Positions 1 through 6,509 of a stretch of 7,578 bases of DNA are shown one piece after another. Origin of the DNA: an uncultured Opitutia bacterium (lineage in GTDB: Bacteria > Verrucomicrobiota > Verrucomicrobiia > Opitutales > UBA953). Under the pieces are notes generated by a model. It worked only from the letters and a program-made list of their open reading frames with translations, was not told where the DNA came from and made no database searches. A program made the translations under genes and the position numbers. Location: positions 1-7,578 of the forward strand of contig CAIYUD010000200.1 in the NCBI GenBank assembly GCA_903929325.1. The letters are read 5' to 3'. Position 1 is the stretch's first letter. Each line of letters starts with the position of its first letter.

Positions 1-1677
1 GGTAAAATTGGTAAGGCGATGGCCTTTGATGGTGATGGCGGCCTTTGGCTCGATGAATTCTCAGGCTTTACTAGTGATAAAGAGTTTACGTTTTCGACGT
101 GGATTAAAGCGGGAGAGTGCAATCAGCGCGCTGTGCTTTTGCACGCCTCTGGCTTTTATACCAATGATGCAGACGCAACCGGGTTAGAGCTCATGATTGA
201 TCAGGGGCGCATCAGTTGGTCGTGTATTCAACAATGGCCGGGTTCAGCTATCGCCATACGGAGTCGCGAATCGCTGAAACAAGACACGTGGATACTTCTC
301 ACGGTCACCTATAATGGATTAAGCCGTGCATCAGGTTTACGTATTTATCTCAACGGACAGCTCGCGGAATCCGAAGTCATTCGGGATCACCTGACAGGGC
401 CCGTCGGCGGTGCCACCTTGGAACTCGGATCACGCTCGCGCGACAGTGGATTCCGCAATGGAAGCATGGACGAAGCCAAAATCTGGCGAACAGAACTTAC
501 TGCAGCGGAAATTGCCCAAATGGCTGCAATCAAGCCCGATGCAAAAACCTTAGCAGAGCACGCTCTCCTCAAAGGTAACACGGCATACCTCCAAGCCCGC
601 AACGAACTTCGTACCGCTCAGCAAGCCTTACGAAAGTACACTGATTCCATTCCTGTCATCGTGACGATGACGCAGTCAGCGTACACCCGTCCGACGTTCA
701 TCCTTAAACGTGGTGCCTATGATCAGCCTGACCTCAAGCGCCCTGTCAGCCCCGGTGTAGTCGACGCAGTCCTTACCTTTCCACAAGGCTTGCCGGCCAA
801 CCGCCTTGGACTGGCCCGCTGGCTAACCTCACCTGACAACCCACTGACAGCACGCGTGGCAGTCAACCGCCTCTGGATGCAGGTCTTTGGTCAAGGCTTG
901 GTGCATACCCCTGAAAACTTTGGTCTACAAGGCGATGCACCCACACACCCTGAGTTACTCGACCAACTCGCAATCGATTTCCAAAAAACTTGGGATTCGA
1001 AAGCTCTTCTCCGGCGCCTCGTTCTCAGTGCAGCCTTCCGACAATCGTCTGTGGGTTCCGAAAAAAGCGTAACCCTAGACCCACAAAATAACCTTCTGTC
1101 GCGCGGGCCAACTCAACGTCTGACGTCCGAAATGTTACGTGACCAGGCGCTCTTTGCTGCGGGTATGCTCGTCGAAAAATTTGGCGGGCGGAGCCAGAGT
1201 GGCGGTTCGTCTGTCGACGAATACAAATCAGATCCCGGCGAGAGCAATCGCCGTCGCAGTCTATACACTTATCGGAAGCGAACGATGCCGCCGCCCAGCC
1301 AACAAATTTTCGACGCAGGTTCACGTGAAGTCTGCCAAGTCCGTCGCCTGACTACCAATACACCTTTACAGGCGCTGGTTTTACTCAACGAACCGATTTA
1401 TTTTGAATGCGCGCGCGGACTCGCTGAACGTTCAACGCGTGAAGCGAACGATGACATCAAGCGTATTGCCCATGCTTTTAAACTTATCTGTGGGCGCGCA
1501 CCCCGTTCCACTGAACTAGCGACTTTGACTGAACTGTATCAGCAACAACGCACAGATTTTTCCAAAACTCCCGAAGAAGCACGCAAAGTTTGCGGGAGGG
1601 TCGATGCAGGTCTTGCCGCGCTCACCCTTGTCTGTTCAACGCTGATGGCATCCGACTCGGCCATCACCCTACGCTAA
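1..1677 (+). CDS. LamG-like and DUF1553 (PSD1) domain protein, 5' end outside the window
   Basis: Partial gene: the reading frame is open from base 1, and the codons before the ATG at 19 (GKIGKA) already belong to the LamG fold, so that ATG is internal. Counting codons from base 1, residues 1-175 form a concanavalin/LamG-like beta sandwich (WIKAG, LRIYLNGQ, GSMDEAKIWRTELTAAEI). A linker containing TMTQSAYTRPTFILKRGAYD (222-241) leads to DUF1553 at about 265-545, shown by NRLGLARWL (267-275), AVNRLW (287-292), RRSLYT (418-423), PPPSQQIFDAGSREVCQVRR (430-449) and TNTPLQALVLLNEP (452-465). Family members usually also carry a cytochrome c-like domain (PSCyt1) and DUF1549 (PSCyt2) upstream; those would lie outside the window. 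The biochemical role of the family is not firmly established; it is exported, and the LamG domain suggests carbohydrate or surface binding (inference). The DUF1501 gene follows after one base, so the two are very probably co-translated. The block between GG (395-396) and RRSLYT looks shorter than usual from memory. Family call is confident, function is not. Confidence 0.93.
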   Translation, partial: GKIGKAMAFDGDGGLWLDEFSGFTSDKEFTFSTWIKAGECNQRAVLLHASGFYTNDADATGLELMIDQGRISWSCIQQWPGSAIAIRSRESLKQDTWILLTVTYNGLSRASGLRIYLNGQLAESEVIRDHLTGPVGGATLELGSRSRDSGFRNGSMDEAKIWRTELTAAEIAQMAAIKPDAKTLAEHALLKGNTAYLQARNELRTAQQALRKYTDSIPVIVTMTQSAYTRPTFILKRGAYDQPDLKRPVSPGVVDAVLTFPQGLPANRLGLARWLTSPDNPLTARVAVNRLWMQVFGQGLVHTPENFGLQGDAPTHPELLDQLAIDFQKTWDSKALLRRLVLSAAFRQSSVGSEKSVTLDPQNNLLSRGPTQRLTSEMLRDQALFAAGMLVEKFGGRSQSGGSSVDEYKSDPGESNRRRSLYTYRKRTMPPPSQQIFDAGSREVCQVRRLTTNTPLQALVLLNEPIYFECARGLAERSTREANDDIKRIAHAFKLICGRAPRSTELATLTELYQQQRTDFSKTPEEARKVCGRVDAGLAALTLVCSTLMASDSAITLR

Positions 1678-1678
1678 G

Positions 1679-3154
1679 ATGCACCCACAACGCCCGCCCA
1701 CTTACGATGAATTGATGTCGGTCACTCGCCGACACTTCTTAGGGGCGTCTGCCCTAGGTTTAGGCGCCTTTGCACTCAGGCAGGTAATGGGAAGTTCGCT
1801 ACTTGCTGCCGACGCGCCTGTGCCGCTTGCCGGGGGCCTAAACGGGCTACCCGGATTGCCGCATCACCTGCCCAAGGCGAAACGCGTCATCTACCTTTTC
1901 CAAGCGGGTGGTCCTTCTCAATTTGAGACATTTGACCCGAAGCCTCTGTTACGTCAGCAGAACGGACAAAGTTTACCGGAGAGTGTGCGCGGCGGACAGC
2001 GCTTAACCGGTATGAGTGGCAATCAGTCAACATTGCCCATGGCGGGAGCGTTCACTGATTTCAAAAAATATGGTAAAGCAGGTATCGAAATCAGTGATTT
2101 ATTACCTCATACGGCCAAAGTGGCAGATGAGCTGTGTGTCATTCGTTCGATGCATACGGAGGCAATCAATCATGATCCTGCGATCACATTTTTTGCATCT
2201 GGCAGTCAGATTGCCGGACGCCCTTCGATGGGAGCATGGATGTCGTATGGATTAGGTAGTCTCAATCAGAATCTCCCCGCTTTTGTCGTTCTAGTTTCTA
2301 AGGACGCAACGCGCGATCAGCCTCTGTATTCTCGCCTTTGGGGCAGTGGTTTTTTGCCGAGTGAACACCAGGGTGTGCAATTCCGTGCCGGCAAAGAACC
2401 GGTACTCTACCTGACTAATCCCGAAGGTGTGTCTCCGCATGCACGTCGTTCAATGTTGGATGCGCTTGCAAAACTTTCCGCAGAAGCACGTCAGCAGAGT
2501 CTAGACCCAGAAATCGATGCACGGGTGGCACAAGCTGAGATGGCTTTCCGAATGCAAACGAGTGTACCCGAGGTCAGTGATGTTTCGGGAGAGTCACAGG
2601 CAACCTTTGATCTCTATGGTCCTCAGGCCAAAGTTCCGGGGACATTTGCTGCCAATTGTTTACTGGCACGTCGATTGGTCGAACGTGGTGTACGCTTTGT
2701 GCAGCTCTTCCATCAGGGCTGGGATCAACACGGTAATCTTCCGGGTGGAATTCGACGTCAATGTAGCCAGACCGATCAAGGTTCCGGGGCACTCATTGCA
2801 GATTTAAAACAACGCGGACTCCTTGAAGACACTTTAGTTGTCTGGGGTGGTGAGTTTGGTCGCACTTCCTATTGTCAGGGTCAGATGACCAAGGATGACT
2901 ACGGTCGCGATCACCACCCGCGCTGCTTCAGTATCTGGATGGCAGGCGGTGGCGTTAAAGCTGGTCACGTCCACGGACAGACCGACGAGTTCGGCTACAA
3001 CATCGTCAACGATCCCGTTCATGTGCATGACCTGCATGCGACCATGATGCACTTGATGGGTGTAGACCATGAGAGACTCACCTTTAAGTTCCAAGGGCGG
3101 CACTACCGATTAACCGATATTGCGGGGCAAGTTGTCCAAGGAGTCGTGGCCTAA
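1679..3154 (+). CDS. DUF1501 family protein with Tat signal
   Basis: A complete 491-residue protein of the DUF1501 family, which belongs to the alkaline phosphatase/sulfatase-like fold group. The N-terminus has a twin-arginine motif TRRHFLG (16-22) and a hydrophobic stretch (21-37), so it should be exported folded by the Tat system. Family blocks are RVIYLFQAGGPSQFETFDPK (69-88), SMHTEAINHDPAITFFASG (157-175), FVQLFHQGWDQHG (340-352), VVWGGEFGRTSYCQG (387-401), GRDHHPRCFSIWMAGGGVKAG (from 409) and a C-terminal HVHDLHATMMHLMG (448-461). The Asp/His-rich GEFGRT and GRDHHP blocks are likely metal or catalytic positions by analogy with the fold (inference). The ATG at 1679 is preferred to the ATG at 1715 because relatives usually have about 10-15 residues before the RR motif and because it sits one base after the upstream stop; no Shine-Dalgarno is visible, which fits translational coupling. 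The strict pairing with DUF1553 is typical of Planctomycetota and Verrucomicrobiota. No activity has been established that I can cite. Confidence 0.94.
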   Translation: MHPQRPPTYDELMSVTRRHFLGASALGLGAFALRQVMGSSLLAADAPVPLAGGLNGLPGLPHHLPKAKRVIYLFQAGGPSQFETFDPKPLLRQQNGQSLPESVRGGQRLTGMSGNQSTLPMAGAFTDFKKYGKAGIEISDLLPHTAKVADELCVIRSMHTEAINHDPAITFFASGSQIAGRPSMGAWMSYGLGSLNQNLPAFVVLVSKDATRDQPLYSRLWGSGFLPSEHQGVQFRAGKEPVLYLTNPEGVSPHARRSMLDALAKLSAEARQQSLDPEIDARVAQAEMAFRMQTSVPEVSDVSGESQATFDLYGPQAKVPGTFAANCLLARRLVERGVRFVQLFHQGWDQHGNLPGGIRRQCSQTDQGSGALIADLKQRGLLEDTLVVWGGEFGRTSYCQGQMTKDDYGRDHHPRCFSIWMAGGGVKAGHVHGQTDEFGYNIVNDPVHVHDLHATMMHLMGVDHERLTFKFQGRHYRLTDIAGQVVQGVVA

Positions 3155-3206
3155 CTTCTATAAACTTCGACCATCTGTTGGGGTTAAATAACTGAAGATT
3201 ACCTCG

Positions 3207-5324
3207 ATGCGTCTATTTCTTACTCTACTCGTAAGCAGCTCGATACTCTTTGGCCAAGGCGGACCCCCAGGTGGCGGGCCGCGCGGCGGTGCCGGAGGCG
3301 GTGGTGGCCCAGGAGGCGGCGGACCCGGTGGCGGTGCGGGTGGTCCACGTCGAAACCAGACGGTCGCCAAGGCCCTGGATATACCCTACCAACCTCTGTG
3401 GATTCCTCCCTTGATTGAAGGGAAATCGTTTAACCTCAGCGTCGATACAGGCAGTCGTACATTTATCACCGGCACCACCCCTACCCTGAGTTTTAATCAG
3501 ATGGGTTTTTGGGGTCCGACCCTTGTCTTTAATAAAGGCGATACCGTTCAGATTAACGTTAAAAATAATCTGAAAGAGGTCACGACCGTTCACTGGCACG
3601 GTTTACATATTCCTGCTGCAACCGACGGCGGCCCACATCAACCGATTGAAGCGGGGGCGACATGGACGCCTTCATTTAAAGTTGATAATAACGCTGGTAC
3701 TTACTGGTACCACCCTCACCCCCACGAGTTGACCCAAAAACAATTCACCATGGGAGCCGGTGGTTTAATTATTATTCGCGATCCCAACGAATCACGCTTG
3801 GCACTCCCGCGTACTTATGGCGTCGATGACATCCCCATTGTCCTGACGAGCCGTCGATTTAAGTCGGACAACTCATTTAGCTACAATGGTGATCACGATA
3901 AATACGGTGACTACGGCATGGTGAACGGCGTACTGAATCCTCAAGCCAAGCTACCCGCACAGGTGGTGCGTCTGCGTATTCTGAATGCTGAAATTGAACG
4001 CGCCTACATCTTGGGCTTCCCCGATAATCGTACATTCTATGTTATCACGACGGATGGCGGCCTAGTGGATAAACCTATTCCTGTAAAACGCCTGCGTATG
4101 GTTGTTGGTGAACGTGCAGAAATTCTCGTCGATCTATCCAACGATAAGCCAGGCACGTCGCTTGACTTAATGGCATACAATTCCAATCAGACCTTTGGAT
4201 TCCCAGGTGGTGAACCTGATAAAGGCGGCGATAACGGCAGCTTGCTTAATAACTCGGACTTTAAGGTATTGAATTTACAGATTACCGCATCGACACCACG
4301 GCACATCAGTCAGATTCCCAGCACCTTAACGACTAACCGTTTCCCGCTGGAATCGGAAGTTACTCAGAAGCGCACGATTAAAGTTACAGAGGGTCATCCA
4401 TTCTTCACCCTCGATAACAAATCGTTCGATATGCATGTGGTTGATCAAGCCGTGAAGCTTGGTGCGACGGAAATGTGGACGATTACCAATAATGAAGTCT
4501 TCGGACACGCCTTCCACATTCACGACATCCAGTTTAAAATTGTTTCACGCAGTAAGGGTGAAGTCGCCGACTTTGAAAAGGGCTGGAAGGATACGGTTTA
4601 CGTACCAAAGAACCAATCGGTTACAGTCATCGCTAAGTTCGAAGATTTCGCCAGCGATACGGATGCTTACATGTACCACTGTCACATGGCTAACCATGAA
4701 GACGGTGGTATGATGGGGCAGTTCTTAGTATCCAAGAATCCTGCAGGCCTGGAACGTAATGCCAAAGGTGCCATCACCTTCCGTGCTAAAGTTGAGCACC
4801 CGGTTACAGCTGCCATGGCCGATGCTGCAGCGAAACAAGCACTGACCCCTGCCCCAGCTTTCTCAGGTAAGACCAGCGACGGCGCATCGGTGAGCTTGGC
4901 CAGCTTAAGTGCGGCCAAGCCCGTTGTACTTTACTTCATCGAGAAAGAATGTCCCTGTTCGCGCGATGCGGCTGTCTACTTAGAGCGCGTCCAAGCTGCC
5001 TACGGTAAAGATGTCACCGTCATCGGTGTCATCAATGCGACCCCTGCTGAGGCTCGTACGTGGTCAACATCAGCCAAGGCAACCTTCCCGGTGATTACGG
5101 ATGAGGATTGCACAATCATTCACGCCTATAAGGCCGAACGCAGCGTCAGCAGTACCATTATTGCTTCTGGAGGTGGCATCGTGAAAGCCTACCCAGGTTA
5201 TAGCGTACAAACCTTAGAGGATCTCTCAACTCAGGTTGCGAAGCTTTTGAATAAACCTGTACGGAAGATTGCTACGGAAGGCGCACCGGTTAAGTTAACC
5301 GCAGGTTGTACTTTCCCTGAATAA
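3207..5324 (+). CDS. Secreted multicopper oxidase fused to a C-terminal redoxin domain
   Basis: A 705-residue laccase/CueO-like three-cupredoxin oxidase with an extra thioredoxin-fold domain. Residues 1-16 are a Sec-type signal (MRLFLTLLVSSSILFG, no Arg pair); 18-47 are nearly pure Gly/Pro; the oxidase spans about 58-510. All expected copper ligands are present: trinuclear site HWH (H129, H131), HPH (H169, H171), HIH (H437, H439), HCH (H491, H493); type 1 site H434, C492, H497 and axial M502. It should oxidise a reduced substrate (Cu(I), Mn(II), a phenolic or bilirubin-like compound) and reduce O2 to water in the periplasm or outside; the substrate cannot be read from sequence, and there is no Met-rich insert like that of CueO. 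Residues about 545-685 are an AhpC/TSA-like redoxin domain with ECPCSRD (C582, C584), C635 and a terminal AGCTFPE (C701). Usual oxidases of this class run about 450-550 residues, so the tail explains the length. The gap to the DUF1501 gene is 52 bases; the start is fixed by the signal peptide, although the ribosome binding site is weak. Confidence 0.93.
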   Translation: MRLFLTLLVSSSILFGQGGPPGGGPRGGAGGGGGPGGGGPGGGAGGPRRNQTVAKALDIPYQPLWIPPLIEGKSFNLSVDTGSRTFITGTTPTLSFNQMGFWGPTLVFNKGDTVQINVKNNLKEVTTVHWHGLHIPAATDGGPHQPIEAGATWTPSFKVDNNAGTYWYHPHPHELTQKQFTMGAGGLIIIRDPNESRLALPRTYGVDDIPIVLTSRRFKSDNSFSYNGDHDKYGDYGMVNGVLNPQAKLPAQVVRLRILNAEIERAYILGFPDNRTFYVITTDGGLVDKPIPVKRLRMVVGERAEILVDLSNDKPGTSLDLMAYNSNQTFGFPGGEPDKGGDNGSLLNNSDFKVLNLQITASTPRHISQIPSTLTTNRFPLESEVTQKRTIKVTEGHPFFTLDNKSFDMHVVDQAVKLGATEMWTITNNEVFGHAFHIHDIQFKIVSRSKGEVADFEKGWKDTVYVPKNQSVTVIAKFEDFASDTDAYMYHCHMANHEDGGMMGQFLVSKNPAGLERNAKGAITFRAKVEHPVTAAMADAAAKQALTPAPAFSGKTSDGASVSLASLSAAKPVVLYFIEKECPCSRDAAVYLERVQAAYGKDVTVIGVINATPAEARTWSTSAKATFPVITDEDCTIIHAYKAERSVSSTIIASGGGIVKAYPGYSVQTLEDLSTQVAKLLNKPVRKIATEGAPVKLTAGCTFPE
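3258..3347 (+). repeat. GGC/GGT-rich low-complexity tract encoding a Gly/Pro segment
   Basis: An imperfect in-frame run of glycine codons with interspersed Pro, two Ala and one Arg, encoding residues 18-47 of the multicopper oxidase (pattern GGP-GGG repeated). It lies directly behind the signal peptide, so it would form the flexible N-terminus of the mature protein, probably a spacer or surface-association segment (inference). It is visibly more G-rich on the plus strand than the flanking DNA and is a likely site of length variation between strains. The opposite strand reads as a proline-rich frame that is a shadow of this repeat. Confidence 0.85.
4839..5321 (+). other. Redoxin (AhpC/TSA, thioredoxin-fold) domain within the oxidase gene
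   Basis: This is the segment coding residues 545-705 of the oxidase. It starts with the usual redoxin entry (APAFSGKTSDGASVSLASL), then a beta strand VVLYFIEKE leading into the active-site turn CPCS (582-585), VTVIGVINA (603-611), FPVITDEDC (627-635), and PGYSVQTLEDL (663-673), where relatives have a similar PGYS segment before the last helix. It ends with GCTF, resembling the GC-x-F end I recall for stand-alone redoxins with a CPCS active site. The domain carries all its secondary-structure landmarks, so it looks intact rather than degenerate. A thiol-disulfide or peroxide-reducing role, or copper handling through the Cys-x-Cys pair, is inference. Confidence 0.85.
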
Positions 5325-5363
5325 GTATTCGCCCAGACGGTCATTTCTCTGTCTTGTGTAGCG

Positions 5364-5369
5364 AGAGGA
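5364..5369 (+). promoter_or_regulatory. Ribosome binding site of the glycerate kinase gene
   Basis: AGAGGA lies 6 bases before the ATG at 5376. It settles the start: the in-frame TTG at 5370 abuts this site and would be too close, and the protein family begins with the strand MHILIASDKFKGS right at the ATG. Confidence 0.7.
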
Positions 5370-5375
5370 TTGGTC

Positions 5376-6494
5376 ATGCACATTTTAATCGCTTCTGATA
5401 AATTCAAGGGGTCGCTTAGTGCGACTGAAGTCGCCCATCACTTGCGCGATAGCCTTCATACAGTTTTCCCAGGTGCGACTTATGACATCTGTCCTATTGC
5501 CGACGGCGGTGAAGGCACGACCGAGGCTATGGTAGGAGCCATGGGCGCCGATTGGCACGACGCAGAGGTCGTCGATGCTCAACATCGGTCGATCAAGGCT
5601 CGTTATGCTATCGTGCATAAAACTCACCAAGCCGTGATGGAAATGAGTGCAGCTAGCGGACTCCATCGTGTCACGGATATCCCCCTGCGGCCTTCCACGG
5701 CCTCAACCTTGGGTACGGGAGAGATGATGGCCCAAGCCGCCAATCAAGGCGCTCAATCAATCCTTATTGGTATAGGCGGAAGTGCCACGAATGACGGCGG
5801 GCTCGGTGTCGCTATTGCCCTCGGCTACCGTTTTCTACGTCAAGGCAACGTCATACAGCCCACGCTCGAAACGCTTCTCGAAGTAGATCAAATTCTCCCC
5901 CCAGTCACGCCCTGGGTGCTTCCCGTTCAAGTAGCCTGTGATGTCGACAACCCGTTACTCGGACCGCGTGGATGTACGCGCGTTTATGGTCCTCAAAAAG
6001 GCGTCCAAGATTTTGCATGGTTCGAGCAACACCTCGCGCATCTGGCCTCCCTTGCTAAGCGTGACCTCGGGAAAGATTTTCAGAACATTCCAGGCGCGGG
6101 TGCCGCCGGCGGCCTTGGTTTTGGCCTGATGGTTTTTGCTCATGCTCAATTAGTACCAGGGTTCGAACTTATCTCTGAGCATATGCAACTCGCGCAGCGG
6201 ATTCAAAACGCTGATATGGTTTTTACCGGAGAAGGCCGGATGGATGCACAGAGTTTACAAGGCAAAGGCCCGGTCGGGGTAGCACACCTTTGCCAAAAAC
6301 ATCACAAACCGGTTATCGGAGTCGTTGGCAGCTATGAGAAAACTGCGGCGCTTGATGCTATCTTTGACTTGTTAATTGCGATTAAGCCCGAAACGATGGA
6401 CCTTGCAGACGCGATGAAGCGCACCCCCGAACTCATCCATGATGCGATTAATGAACATAGGGAAATACTCGTTAGAATCTCGACGGAGTTATAA
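5376..6494 (+). CDS. Glycerate kinase, GarK/GlxK family
   Basis: A 372-residue cytoplasmic enzyme that phosphorylates D-glycerate with ATP, giving 2-phosphoglycerate in the GarK/GlxK type (PF02595), which feeds glyoxylate, tartronate-semialdehyde or sugar-acid catabolism into lower glycolysis. Length matches the usual 370-390. Family blocks in order: SDKFKGSLSA (7-16), CPIADGGEGTTEAM (39-52), MEMSAASGL (88-96), STLGTGEMM (110-118), IGIGGSATNDGGLG (131-144), ACDVDNPLLGPRGCTRVYGP (187-206), PGAGAAGGLGFGL (239-251) and FTGEGRMDAQSLQGKGPVG (283-301). All glycine-rich and acidic motifs are present, so it should be active. The start is the ATG at 5376, supported by the site at 5364-5369. The gap to the oxidase gene is 51 bases and to the next gene 15 bases. 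No other glycerate or glyoxylate gene is in view, so its role here cannot be tied to the neighbours. E. coli garK and glxK are paralogues I cannot distinguish from this sequence, so no symbol is assigned. Confidence 0.95.
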   Translation: MHILIASDKFKGSLSATEVAHHLRDSLHTVFPGATYDICPIADGGEGTTEAMVGAMGADWHDAEVVDAQHRSIKARYAIVHKTHQAVMEMSAASGLHRVTDIPLRPSTASTLGTGEMMAQAANQGAQSILIGIGGSATNDGGLGVAIALGYRFLRQGNVIQPTLETLLEVDQILPPVTPWVLPVQVACDVDNPLLGPRGCTRVYGPQKGVQDFAWFEQHLAHLASLAKRDLGKDFQNIPGAGAAGGLGFGLMVFAHAQLVPGFELISEHMQLAQRIQNADMVFTGEGRMDAQSLQGKGPVGVAHLCQKHHKPVIGVVGSYEKTAALDAIFDLLIAIKPETMDLADAMKRTPELIHDAINEHREILVRISTEL

Positions 6495-6498
6495 AGGA
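6494..6498 (+). promoter_or_regulatory. Ribosome binding site of the small hypothetical gene
   Basis: AAGGA overlaps the last base of the glycerate kinase stop codon and lies 11 bases before the ATG at 6510. The spacing is somewhat long, which favours the first of the two adjacent ATG codons (6510 over 6513) and suggests coupled translation with the kinase gene. Confidence 0.5.
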
Positions 6499-6509
6499 AT
6501 TCACATACC

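Noticed and set aside
1025..1324. Minus-strand open frame of 99 codons inside the DUF1553 gene
   Set aside because: It lies wholly within a strongly conserved coding region on the other strand, shows no domain or signal and has no independent ribosome binding site.
3155..3206. Possible promoter in the gap before the oxidase gene (TATAAA at 3159-3164)
   Set aside because: The best -35-like match (TTGTCC at 3132-3137) is about 21 bases away, too far for a standard promoter, and other AT-rich matches are no better. A promoter may exist but cannot be supported.
3158..3370. Proline-rich minus-strand open frame
   Set aside because: It is the complement of the GGC/GGT repeat that encodes the glycine tract of the oxidase. 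There is no start context, and the frame is explained by base composition.
5325..5363. Hairpin or terminator between the oxidase and glycerate kinase genes
   Set aside because: The only inverted pair seen (AGAC/GTCT) has a 4-base stem with a 12-base loop and no T run, which is expected by chance.
5370..5375. TTG start for glycerate kinase, two codons upstream of the ATG
   Set aside because: It directly abuts the AGAGGA ribosome binding site, while the ATG at 5376 has proper spacing and matches the family N-terminus.
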